Source of the DNA: Phycisphaeraceae bacterium
GTDB lineage: Bacteria > Planctomycetota > Phycisphaerae > Phycisphaerales > SM1A02
Reading direction: 5' to 3'
NCBI GenBank assembly: GCA_019636755.1
Contig: JAHBWZ010000008.1
Span: 1 to 64,000, forward strand
Length of the DNA: 64,000 bases
Part shown: positions 1 to 7,557 of the stretch, piece after piece
Position numbering within the stretch: position 1 is the first letter of the stretch
Layout: each line of letters starts with the position of its first letter
The notes under the pieces: model-generated
Database searches by the model: none
What the model saw: the letters and a program-made list of their open reading frames with translations, nothing else
What the model was told of the DNA's origin: nothing
Translations under genes and position numbers: made by a program

Positions 1-1
1 C

Positions 2-892
2 GACGGCACCGTCGCTTCCGCGGAGCATGTCGCGCGACCGGTGTCGCGCCAGGTGCACGCGGCGCCCGTGCGGACGGACGCCGCGCCCGCCGACCCCGCC
101 CCGGGCGCGGACGCGGTGGTCCGGGACCCGGCGACGAGGGAGATCGAGGCGCGCGGCGCCCGTCCGCACGCGCTCGCACCGCTCTGGCCGCACGCGGACC
201 AGCCGTCCGCGGATGGGCGCGCGGCGGCGGCCGTCGGCCGCGGGTTCGTCGCCGCGCTCCTGCGCGGACACGGCGGCACCGCCGAGACGCCCGCGCTGGG
301 CCGCGCGGTCGAGGTGCAGCAGGCGCTGCTGGGCGTGTCGGACGCGGGATCAGCCGGCGGCGCGACGCCGGCGCTTCCGGGCGCCGGCGCTGCCGTTCCC
401 GCGAGCACCGGTGGTGACGCGTCGATGGTGCGCACGATGCAGGCGATGCACACGCTCATCAGCGCGCGCGGCGGAACGATGACGTTCTCCCTGGAGCCCG
501 CCGAACTGGGCCGGGTCGAAGTGCGCCTGGCCGTGCGCGGCGGCGTGGTGCGCGTGGATCTGCTGGCCCACGCGCGGGAAGGCGCCGAGCGACTCAGCGG
601 GCAGATGCACACGCTCCGGCAGGCGCTGGAGTCGCAGGGACTCTCGGTGGAACGGCTGACCGTGCATGTCCGCGCGGAATCTTCGAACGCCGACGACCGG
701 GGCGGACAGCGACACGCGTCGCACGGCGGGTCCGACTCCGGACGTGACCGGGACGCCGCCGGCGAACAGAGCCGCGGTCGCCATGACCAGGACAGGGGGC
801 GATGGGGCCGCCGGCCGGACGGCGGAACGGACGGCGAGCGCCTGCCGCCGTCGTTCCCGGTGTCCGCCATTCGAGGAGCAGCGCACACATGA
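2..892 (+). CDS. fliK: Flagellar hook-length control protein FliK, C-terminal part (5' end outside window)
   Basis: The frame is open to the window edge, so the N-terminus is missing and 297 codons are visible. The first 130 residues are Ala/Arg/Pro-rich and low in complexity, as in the disordered N-terminal ruler part of FliK. The last half holds the Flg_hook domain: residues around TFSLEPAELGRVEVRL, followed by VRVDLLAHAREGAERLSGQ and QALESQGLSVERLTV, the conserved beta-alpha core that interacts with the FlhB export gate to switch secretion from hook to filament subunits. The tail is Gly/Asp/Arg-rich. The stop codon overlaps the flgD start (ATGA), so the two are translationally coupled in a hook-assembly operon. 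The family call is confident; the start is unknown. Confidence 0.88.
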   Translation, partial: DGTVASAEHVARPVSRQVHAAPVRTDAAPADPAPGADAVVRDPATREIEARGARPHALAPLWPHADQPSADGRAAAAVGRGFVAALLRGHGGTAETPALGRAVEVQQALLGVSDAGSAGGATPALPGAGAAVPASTGGDASMVRTMQAMHTLISARGGTMTFSLEPAELGRVEVRLAVRGGVVRVDLLAHAREGAERLSGQMHTLRQALESQGLSVERLTVHVRAESSNADDRGGQRHASHGGSDSGRDRDAAGEQSRGRHDQDRGRWGRRPDGGTDGERLPPSFPVSAIRGAAHT

Positions 893-1305
893 CCGTCAAC
901 GGAACCACGTCTCTCACCGGGCGATCACCGGCGGCCACGCCGCCCAACCGGTTCTCCGAGGTCTCGACGGAGGACTTCGTCCGCATCATCTTCGCGGAAC
1001 TGACGAACCAGGATCCGCTTCAGCCGAGCGACACCTCCGCACTGCTCCAGCAGCTCTCGGCGATCCGTTCCATCGAATCGGACATGCAGCTCGGCAGACG
1101 ACTCGAGTCGCTGGTCACGGAGAACCAGCTGGCCTCCGCGAGCGGCATGATCGGGCGGCTCGTCGGCGGACAGACGGCGGACTTCGAACGCGTGGCCGGG
1201 CGCGTGGTGTCGGTCGTGCGGCAGGGCAGCGACGTGTCGCTCGAACTGGACTCGGGCTGGTTCGTGCCCGCGTCGCAGGTCGAGGTCATTCTCGGCGATT
1301 CCTGA
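889..1305 (+). CDS. flgD: Flagellar hook-capping / assembly protein FlgD
   Basis: A 138-residue protein with the FlgD N-terminal signature FAELTNQDPLQPSDTSALLQ followed by LSAIRSIE. FlgD caps the growing hook and guides polymerisation of FlgE outside the cell. The end (VVSVVRQGSDVSLELDSGW) fits the tudor-like strand region. The protein is much shorter than the roughly 230-residue enteric FlgD and lacks the Fn3-like insert. The ATG at 889 was chosen because GAGGAG lies 10 nt upstream, it overlaps the fliK stop, and conserved sequence begins shortly after; a longer frame from 802 would run through fliK. The next gene starts 8 nt after its stop. Confidence 0.92.
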   Translation: MTVNGTTSLTGRSPAATPPNRFSEVSTEDFVRIIFAELTNQDPLQPSDTSALLQQLSAIRSIESDMQLGRRLESLVTENQLASASGMIGRLVGGQTADFERVAGRVVSVVRQGSDVSLELDSGWFVPASQVEVILGDS

Positions 1306-1313
1306 AAGGGTGC

Positions 1314-1814
1314 ATGACCGTGCTGGTGACCTCCCGTGATCTTCTCCGTCGACTCGGCACCGTGCCCGGCACCGGGACCGACGGCGCGCCGGCGGCAGGC
1401 CCGCGCCTGCCGTTCGAGGCGCGCACCTTCGACACCCTGCTCGCCGAGGCCCGCGCGGGGACCGCGCGCCGCGGTGCGCCGCCGGTCATCGATCCGGATG
1501 CGGCGCTGACGGCGCCGCTTGACGAGGACGCACTGGGGCGACTGGGCGCCGCCATCGATCGCGCGACGGCGCTCGGCGCCCGGCGCGCGGTGGCGCTGGT
1601 GGACGGCCGGGCCCTCGTCGTGGAGACCGGTGATCGACGTGTCGTCGGAGAACTCGACCCCGCGCGTCCGGGCGCCCCGGAGCCGGTGGATGTCGCGGTG
1701 CAGGCGGCGCCGGCCGCGGGCATGCCGGCGCCGCTCCCGCCGCCGGGCGCGCTGCCGCCGCCCGGGCTCCAGGGCGCCGACCCGGCGACGGACCATCGCC
1801 GGCGCGCCTCGTGA
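1314..1814 (+). CDS. Flagellar operon protein of TIGR02530/DUF3766 type
   Basis: This 166-residue protein sits between flgD and flgE, the usual place of the small 'flagellar operon protein' family. The central segment (DEDALGRLGAAIDRATALGA, then RRAVALVDGRALVVETGDRRVV) matches that family's pattern of a helix followed by a hydrophobic hairpin ending in a VV motif. Its biochemical role is not established; a regulatory or hook-assembly accessory role is inferred from the fixed position. The C-terminal 45 residues are Pro/Gly/Ala-rich and look disordered. ATG 1314 is preceded by AAAGGG as a modest ribosome-binding site. No signal peptide is visible. Confidence 0.72.
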   Translation: MTVLVTSRDLLRRLGTVPGTGTDGAPAAGPRLPFEARTFDTLLAEARAGTARRGAPPVIDPDAALTAPLDEDALGRLGAAIDRATALGARRAVALVDGRALVVETGDRRVVGELDPARPGAPEPVDVAVQAAPAAGMPAPLPPPGALPPPGLQGADPATDHRRRAS

Positions 1815-1892
1815 CGTCCGACCGCCGGACCGCATCGTGACATGACCCAGGCGCGGGACCGACGCCGTCCCGCATGATCGGAGAAACGACCC

Positions 1893-3665
1893 ATGGCATC
1901 GACGAACTCGCTCTACACAGGCCTCTCCGGACTCACCGCGAACGCGCGGCGGCTCGACGTCATCGGCAACAACATCGCGAACGTCAACACCACCGCGTTC
2001 AAGTCCAACCGCCTGGAGTTCGCACCGACCTTCAGCCGGAACTTCTCCCTGGGGACCGCGCCGGGAGACACCACCGGCGGTACGAATCCGGGCCAGATCG
2101 GGCTCGGCGTCACGATGGCCGGGACGCAGCGCAACTTCGCGAACGGCGCGATCAGCGCCACGGGCGTCGCGACCGACGTCGCCATCGAGGGCGACGGCTT
2201 CTTCGTGGCCGAACTCGCGGGTGAGCGGTACTTCACCCGCTCCGGCGCGTTCCAGCGGAACCAGGAGAACGACCTGGTCACGCTCAACGGGGCGAGGGTC
2301 ATGGGATTCGGCGTGGACGGCCAGTTCAACATCGTCGACGGCACGCTGATCCCGATGAACGTCCCGCTGGGAACACTCACGATCGCCGAGGCCTCCCGGA
2401 GTGTCGTGTTCAACGGCAATCTCAACGCCTCGGGCCAGGTCGCGACCACGGGATCCGAACATCGCAGCCGCGCGTTCTACAGCGACGCCGCGCTGACGAC
2501 GCTGGTCAATGACGCGTCGGTCGATCTCACCGACCCGCTCGTTCAACTGTGGATCGACGACGGCGCAGGCGGTTCCTACCTCGCGCTCCAGGGCGGTGAG
2601 CCCGGACCGACCATCACGATCGAGGGCATCGAGAAGGCCGGCAAGGACATCGGACGTCACGTGTTCCAGTTCACCGCGGGTCCCGCGGGTGCCGGCGTCG
2701 ACGCGACCGGCACGACGCTGCAGGACTACCTGGACTGGCTGGGTCCCGTCCTCGGTCTCTCCGATGCGACGATCAACGGACAGACGCTCGGCGGCGGCGT
2801 GTCGTTCGACGGCGGCACCGGCGAGATCGTGATCCGCGGCAACGAGGGTACGGTCCAGGGACTCGGCATCGCGACCGGCGACTTCGTCGTCACGACGAAC
2901 GGCGCCGGCATCTCCTCGCCCTTCGTCATGACGCAGACCGCCGCCGCAGACGGCGAGTCGGTCCGGACCAGTTTCGTGGTCTACGACTCCCTCGGCACGC
3001 CGATCACGGTGGATCTCTCCTTCGTGCTGCAGGAGACCGTCCCCGGCACGGGCACGATCTGGACCTTCATCGCGGAGTCCACGGCAAACGCGGCGCCGAC
3101 CAGCGTGATCGGTCTCGGCGTGGTGGAGTTCGACTCGAGCGGGCGCTTCGCGACCTCGAGCAATCTCTCGTTCTCCATTGCCCGAGACAACGGCGCCGTC
3201 AGTCCGCTCTCGGTGTCGATGGCCTTCGACTCCGGCACGGACGCGATCACCGCGCTGACCGACTCCGCCAGCAATCTGGCCGCCGTCTACCAGGACGGAT
3301 CGCCGATCGGAACGCTGAGCGCGTTCTCGATCGGCGCGGACGGGATCCTGACCGGCGCCTTCACGAACGGCCTGACGCGCCCGATCGGGCAGATCGTGCT
3401 GGGCAAGTTCGCCAACCCGGAGGGCCTGGTCGATGTCGGAGGCGGGCTCTTCCGCACCGGTCCGAACTCCGGCACGCCGATCATCGCGCGACCGCTCGAC
3501 TTCGGCACCGGCCGCGTGATCGGCGGCGCGCTGGAACTGTCCAACGTCGATCTCTCGCAGGAGTTCATCAACATGATCCTGACCTCCACGGGCTACTCCG
3601 CGTCGAGCCGGATCATCTCGACCACCAATGAACTGATGAATCAGCTCCTGGTCCTCGGCCGCTGA
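1893..3665 (+). CDS. flgE: Flagellar hook protein FlgE
   Basis: A 590-residue protein. The N-terminus (NSLYTGLSGLTANARRLDVI, then GNNIANVNTTAFKSNR) is the flagellar rod/hook signature. The middle has the FlgE/F/G beta region (VAIEGDGFFVAE, FTRSGAF) and the C-terminus ends in the hook motif NVDLSQEFINMI with a helical coiled-coil tail. FlgE polymerises into the curved hook joining rod and filament. It is longer than the enteric protein (about 400), with the extra length in the Gly/Thr/Ser-rich surface region, as is common outside the Proteobacteria. GGAGAAA lies 8 nt before ATG 1893. Base composition is slightly lower in GC and more regular than its neighbours, as expected for a highly expressed structural gene. 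Confidence 0.96.
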   Translation: MASTNSLYTGLSGLTANARRLDVIGNNIANVNTTAFKSNRLEFAPTFSRNFSLGTAPGDTTGGTNPGQIGLGVTMAGTQRNFANGAISATGVATDVAIEGDGFFVAELAGERYFTRSGAFQRNQENDLVTLNGARVMGFGVDGQFNIVDGTLIPMNVPLGTLTIAEASRSVVFNGNLNASGQVATTGSEHRSRAFYSDAALTTLVNDASVDLTDPLVQLWIDDGAGGSYLALQGGEPGPTITIEGIEKAGKDIGRHVFQFTAGPAGAGVDATGTTLQDYLDWLGPVLGLSDATINGQTLGGGVSFDGGTGEIVIRGNEGTVQGLGIATGDFVVTTNGAGISSPFVMTQTAAADGESVRTSFVVYDSLGTPITVDLSFVLQETVPGTGTIWTFIAESTANAAPTSVIGLGVVEFDSSGRFATSSNLSFSIARDNGAVSPLSVSMAFDSGTDAITALTDSASNLAAVYQDGSPIGTLSAFSIGADGILTGAFTNGLTRPIGQIVLGKFANPEGLVDVGGGLFRTGPNSGTPIIARPLDFGTGRVIGGALELSNVDLSQEFINMILTSTGYSASSRIISTTNELMNQLLVLGR

Positions 3666-3709
3666 TCCGCGTCGCGCCGTCGCACCGAATCTCGATCGGA
3701 GCCCCTGAC

Positions 3710-3910
3710 GTGATCGCCGTCACCCGACTCAACGGCAAGAGCCTCGTCGTGAACGCCGAACTCATCCGGACCATCGAGGAGAACCCGGACACGACGATCA
3801 CCCTCATCAACGGCGACCGGATCATCGTGCGCGAGAGCATGCGGGAGATCGTCACCCTGACGATCGAGTACGGCAGGCACCTGCGCCGCGCCCTGTCGGC
3901 GATGGAGTGA
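3710..3910 (+). CDS. flbD: Flagellar FlbD family protein
   Basis: A 66-residue protein recognisable as the small FlbD family found after flgE: MIAVTRLNGKSLVVNAELI at the start, a TIEENPDTTITLINGDR core and a VRESMREIV helix. The family function is unresolved; the location suggests hook or motor assembly. It starts with GTG 3710, with CGGAG about 11 nt upstream. It is the last visible gene of the flagellar operon. Six bases after its stop begins a strong stem-loop of the inverted-repeat element, which probably terminates the operon transcript. Confidence 0.9.
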   Translation: MIAVTRLNGKSLVVNAELIRTIEENPDTTITLINGDRIIVRESMREIVTLTIEYGRHLRRALSAME

Positions 3911-3916
3911 CAGGGT

Positions 3917-4157
3917 GCGCAGGGGGGCTGAAGCGCCCCCTGCAACCCCCCTCGCGGATGGATGATTCCGGGTGCGCCCTGACTCGCAACCAGGCGATCA
4001 CGGACGCGCCAGGTCCGCCACGCCGTCGTCGCCGGACGTCCTCGGCGCGCGAGCCTGAACGCCATGCGCGAAGAGACACCACCACTCGCGCGCCGGCTGA
4101 CGCCAACGACCGTCATGCGCGCCAGGGGGTTGCAGGGGGGGCCTCAGCCCCCCCTGC
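3917..4157. mobile_element. Inverted-repeat element, copy 1 (MITE/BIME-like)
   Basis: About 240 bp bounded by imperfect terminal inverted repeats of roughly 38-40 bp. The left end (GCGCAGGGGGGCTGAAGCGC onward, 3917-3956) is nearly the reverse complement of the right end (4119-4157). Each end is itself a hairpin: a G6 arm, a short CTGAAG-type loop and a C6 arm. The core has no plausible gene; short ORFs there are low in complexity. It lies between convergent genes, 6 bp after the flbD stop. A nearly identical copy follows at 4332 and a diverged one lies at 61743. There is no transposase in the window, so mobility is inferred. Confidence 0.6.
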
Positions 4158-4234
4158 GCTCGCGCACCCGTACGGAAATCCGAGTGATCAGGGAGACCCG
4201 CGGTCAACCGCGGTCCTTGAACGACATCGAGCGA

Positions 4235-4263
4235 GCGCGCGCGCGCGCGTCCATGCATGGACG
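4235..4263. repeat. Alternating GC run followed by a perfect 16-bp palindrome
   Basis: An uninterrupted purine-pyrimidine run (4235-4250) leads into CGTCCATGCATGGACG (4248-4263), a perfect palindrome. The second tandem copy has the same arrangement with one mismatch at 4664-4679. Such sequence can adopt Z-DNA or a cruciform, or bind a dimeric protein. No function can be assigned. Confidence 0.6.
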
Positions 4264-4331
4264 ACTCAGCGACCTTGACGATGCCCCAGCGCGCTCCGCC
4301 GTGCACGCCATTGCGCTCTCTGGACGCGCGT

Positions 4332-4575
4332 GCGCAGGGGGGCTGAAGCGCCCCCCTGCAACCCCCCTCGCGGATGGATGATTCCGGGTGCGCCCTGACT
4401 CGCAACCAGGCGATCACGGACGCGCCAGGTCCGACGCGCCGTCGTCGCCGGACGTCCTCGGCGCGCGAGCCTGAACGCCATGCGCGAAGAGACACCACGA
4501 CTCGCGCGCCGGCGGACGCCAACGACCGTGATGCGCGCCAGGGGGTTGCAGGGGGGGCCTCAGCCCCCCCTGCGC
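4332..4575. mobile_element. Inverted-repeat element, copy 2 (MITE/BIME-like)
   Basis: A second copy, nearly identical to copy 1. The left end is at 4332 and the right end at 4575 (GGGGGCCTCAGCCCCCCC hairpin followed by TGCGC). A roughly 235-bp separation from the aminotransferase stop (4810, other strand) holds the spacer repeat and no gene. Both ends can fold as G6/C6 stem-loops and could act as terminators in either direction. Confidence 0.6.
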
Positions 4576-4809
4576 TCGCGCACCCGTACGGAAATCCGAG
4601 CGATCAGGGAGACCCGCGGTCAACCGCGGTCCCTGAACGACATCGAGCGAGCGCGCGCGCGCGCGTCCACGCATGGACGAAACAGCGACCGTGACGATGC
4701 CCCAGCGCGCTCGGAAGTCCGCATGATCATCGGGACCTGACGTCCTCCCTGGTCCCTCAAGGACCTTCGAGCGAACAAGCAGGTCTGCGCGCGCGCGAGC
4801 GCCCGCACG

Positions 4810-5985
4810 TCACGATCTGCGGAACGTCGTCCGCTGGATCATCAGTTCCAGTGTCTGGCAGACCAGGTCGATCTCGCGCGCCGTCAGGCGGGTGAAGAAC
4901 GGCAGGGCGATGGTGCGGTGCGAGACCGACTCCGCGCAGGGGAAATCACCGGGGCTGTATCCGAAGACCCGCCGGTAGAACGGCTGCTGCGGGATCGCGG
5001 GGAAATAGTTCGCGGCGCCGACCTCGTGTCGGCGCAGGCCCTCGATGATCTCGTCGCGCTCCACGCGGGTGAAGCGGTCGCTCAGGCGGACGACGTAGAC
5101 GAACCAGCTCATGAACGTGCCGGGCTCGACGGTGGGCAGGATGAGGTCCGGATGCCCGAGCAGGCGTCGCGTGTACGTGTCCGCCACCATCTGGCGGCGC
5201 TCGATGAGTTCATCCAGTCGCTGCATCTGCGAGACGCCGAGCGCGGCGCTCAGTTCATTGAGCCGGTAGTTGTAGCCCAGCCGCTCGTGCTCCAGCCATG
5301 AGCCGAGCGACGCGGGCGTTTCCATCGGGTTCGTCGGCGTGTTCGCGCCGCGTCCGTGATTCCGGATGGATCGGCAGAGCGATGCCAGCCGGTCGTCGTC
5401 GGTCACGATCATGCCGCCTTCGCCGGTGGTGATCTGCTTGTTCGGGTAGAACCCGAAGACGGCCAGCCTTCCGAAGGCGCCGATGGGATCGTCGCCGCAG
5501 CGGCCGCCGAGGCCTTCGCACGCGTCCTCCAGCAGGGGAATCTCGTACCGGGCACAGAGGGCGGCGAGATGGCGCATGCCGCTGGGATTGCCGAAGACTT
5601 CCACGCCGATGACCGCGCGCGTGCGCTCGGTGATCGCCGCCTCGACATCCTCCAGGCGCATGTTGAGCGAGCCCGGGTCGCAGTCGACGAAGACAGGACG
5701 CGCCCCGGCGTGCAGCACGCAGTTCGCGGACGCGATGAAGGAGAACGCGGGGGTGATGACCTCGTCGCCGGGGCCGACGCCCAGCGCCAGCAGTGCCGTG
5801 TGCAGGCCCGCGGTCCCCGAACTCACCGCGACCGCGTGCGTGCGCCGCGTGCGCCGCGCCACCAGGCGCTCCAGGGCCTCCACCTGCGGTCCGATCGACA
5901 GGCGCCCGCTGCGAAGCGTCTGGACGACGATCTGCACGTCGTCGTCGGTGATGTCGGGCAGGCTGAGAGGAATCGCGTCCGTCAC
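4810..5985 (-). CDS. DegT/DnrJ/EryC1/StrS-family PLP-dependent aminotransferase
   Basis: A 391-residue fold-type I aminotransferase of the sugar aminotransferase family, which transfers an amino group to keto-sugar nucleotides for surface glycans. It shows the substrate/PLP region SSGTAGLHTALLALGVGPGD, PAFSFIASANCV, the DACEGLGG aspartate segment and the Schiff-base lysine in FGFYPNKQITTGEGGM. The GTG at 5985 was chosen: it overlaps the TGA of the upstream gene (GTGA) and starts right at the conserved PLSLPDITDDDV. A longer frame upstream would run through the neighbouring gene. The sugar substrate cannot be read from sequence. Translational coupling to the upstream helical-repeat gene is likely. 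Confidence 0.92.
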   Translation of the reverse strand: MTDAIPLSLPDITDDDVQIVVQTLRSGRLSIGPQVEALERLVARRTRRTHAVAVSSGTAGLHTALLALGVGPGDEVITPAFSFIASANCVLHAGARPVFVDCDPGSLNMRLEDVEAAITERTRAVIGVEVFGNPSGMRHLAALCARYEIPLLEDACEGLGGRCGDDPIGAFGRLAVFGFYPNKQITTGEGGMIVTDDDRLASLCRSIRNHGRGANTPTNPMETPASLGSWLEHERLGYNYRLNELSAALGVSQMQRLDELIERRQMVADTYTRRLLGHPDLILPTVEPGTFMSWFVYVVRLSDRFTRVERDEIIEGLRRHEVGAANYFPAIPQQPFYRRVFGYSPGDFPCAESVSHRTIALPFFTRLTAREIDLVCQTLELMIQRTTFRRS

Positions 5986-7517
5986 GGCATGGTGCCTCTC
6001 TCCGCGGCGGCGGCCAGGGTGTTGATCGCGCTGGTGGCGGCCTCCGCTCCGACGCTGTGACGGAGATAGAGCCATGCCGCCTGTACCCGGATGGTCTCGG
6101 AGACCCGGCCACCGCCGGCGGCGACGGCGCCGAGGCGCCGCAGGTCCTCGTCGTCCAGTCGCTCCCGCACGCGCGCTGCCAGCACGAGCGCCAGCGTGTC
6201 GGCGCGCGAGGCGCTGACCCGGCGGATGTCCGCGGTGCCGGCCACGCCCTCGGGATGGCGCGCCGCGAGCAGGCCGAGGAGCATGATCTCCTGTGCGGAC
6301 GTGTCATCGCCGGCCGCCGCGAGCCGCGCCGCCGCCCGCTCCGGCGCCCGGTCGGCAAGCAGCGTGGCCGCCCGCACCGACAGCGCCACGAGCTGCGCGC
6401 GGTCGCGCGGGTTGCGGTCCGACGCGAGGACGATCGCGTCCAGGACATCCGCGGCGTCCGGACCATCGAGTTCGTCCGTCAGGGCCAGCAGCCAGGTCGA
6501 CGCGGCGGGATGCGCCGCCTCCGCGAGATCGCGCAGCGCGGCGCGGCGTGCCGCGCCGTCCCGCAGCGACTCGCCGCTGCGGCGCAGTGCGGCGAGCAGC
6601 GGCTCGTCCATCGGAAGGAGATCCCACAGGCCGCGCGGCGCGGTGGCGCCATGTTCAGCCAGGACGAGCGCGCAGCGGATCCGGTGACCCAGCGTGTCGC
6701 GCCGCGCCAGGAGCCGGCGCCACGACTCGGCCGCCTCGCGCGGCGCGATGGTCAGCAGCGTGCGCACCGCGGCGAACTCGATCTCCTGGGACGGCGCCGG
6801 CGCGATGTCCGGTCCGAGCAGCGACTGCACCCATCGCGCCGATCCGCTGAGGCGGTACTGGCGGATGGCATCGAGGATCCAGAGCGTCAGGCGCTCGCGC
6901 GTGGGCGGCGGGACCGCGGCCAGCCGGGTCCGTGTCGTGCTCTCGGCATCGGGATCGCCATGTTCGCGCCGCAGCGCCGCGGCCAGCAGGGCGACCGTGT
7001 CATCGGCGTCCGCGAGCAGCGGTGCGAGGTGTCCGGCGGTCCATCCCGCGCGCTCCCTGCCCGGATCCGCGCCGAGGCCCGCCTCGGCGAAGAGCAGGAT
7101 GCGCGCGGCGGGCGCCAGCGTGGTCCGCGCCGTCCAGGCGCGGCGCAGATCGGGAGGCACGATGCCGAGATCGAGTCCGTTGGCGACGATCGCCTGCTGC
7201 GACCGCGCATCCAGCCGTTCCAGGGGTCGGGTGGCATCCGGATCAATACCGAGTTCGAGCAGGCCGAGCGCGCCGTGGACCTGTCGTGACCACTCGTCGC
7301 TGCGGAGCGCCGACTGAAAGATCGGCGCGAGCATCCGGTCGTTCAGCATGCGCAGGCCGTGCAGTCGACCGAGATGACCGCCCCCGGGGTCAGGGACGAT
7401 GCTCCGGTGGAGTTCATCCCGCGCCGCGCGCTGCAGATCGATCGGCTGGGCGGCGGGCGCCACCGCGTGCACGACGGCGGTCAGGAGGCACGCGGGCGCG
7501 AGGAACCGGACGCGCAT
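5982..7517 (-). CDS. Secreted alpha-helical (HEAT-like) repeat protein, function unknown
   Basis: A 511-residue protein starting with MRVRFLAPACLLTAVVHAVA, a clear Sec signal peptide ending near AQP. The rest is rich in Ala, Leu and Arg, in amphipathic helical segments typical of HEAT/ARM-like solenoids (for example VRTLLTIAPREAAESWRRLL and AADVLDAIVLASDRNPRD). No catalytic motif is seen. The ATG at 7517 was chosen for the signal peptide and because TAGACT lies 7 nt upstream (7525-7530), giving a probable leaderless mRNA; a further 49 codons upstream are compositionally unlike it. It is followed by the aminotransferase with a 4-bp overlap. It may be a periplasmic scaffold, but this is a guess. 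Confidence 0.75.
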   Translation of the reverse strand: MRVRFLAPACLLTAVVHAVAPAAQPIDLQRAARDELHRSIVPDPGGGHLGRLHGLRMLNDRMLAPIFQSALRSDEWSRQVHGALGLLELGIDPDATRPLERLDARSQQAIVANGLDLGIVPPDLRRAWTARTTLAPAARILLFAEAGLGADPGRERAGWTAGHLAPLLADADDTVALLAAALRREHGDPDAESTTRTRLAAVPPPTRERLTLWILDAIRQYRLSGSARWVQSLLGPDIAPAPSQEIEFAAVRTLLTIAPREAAESWRRLLARRDTLGHRIRCALVLAEHGATAPRGLWDLLPMDEPLLAALRRSGESLRDGAARRAALRDLAEAAHPAASTWLLALTDELDGPDAADVLDAIVLASDRNPRDRAQLVALSVRAATLLADRAPERAAARLAAAGDDTSAQEIMLLGLLAARHPEGVAGTADIRRVSASRADTLALVLAARVRERLDDEDLRRLGAVAAGGGRVSETIRVQAAWLYLRHSVGAEAATSAINTLAAAAERGTMP

Positions 7518-7524
7518 GCCGTGC

Positions 7525-7530
7525 AGTCTA
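7525..7530 (-). promoter_or_regulatory. -10-like box TAGACT, probable leaderless promoter
   Basis: On the minus strand TAGACT lies 7 nt before the ATG of the secreted helical-repeat protein. There is no Shine-Dalgarno and no good -35 box. The position would place the transcription start at or next to the start codon. Confidence 0.4.
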
Positions 7531-7557
7531 TCAGCCGGCCGGACCCGCCGCACACCG

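Larger units (their letters stand above)
3917..4712. repeat. Tandem duplication of an approximately 380-bp unit, period 415 bp
   Basis: 3917-4295 and 4332-4712 are nearly identical apart from scattered substitutions and one indel. Each unit is the inverted-repeat element plus about 140 bp of spacer holding CCGCGG-TCAA-CCGCGG (a hairpin), a long alternating GC run and a CGTCCATGCATGGACG palindrome. The 36-bp joint between the copies (4296-4331, GTGCACGCCATTGCGCTCTC and following) also precedes the third copy near 61713. The true unit may therefore be larger, and copy 1 appears cut at its left side next to flbD. Confidence 0.8.

Noticed and set aside
1020-2660. 546-codon minus frame opposite flgD and flgE
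   Set aside because: A shadow of well-identified flagellar genes; no recognisable motifs.
3907-4740. Several 70-170 codon frames on both strands of the repeat region
   Set aside because: They repeat with the DNA, are Arg/Pro/Ala-rich and change with one-base differences between copies, so they are non-coding.
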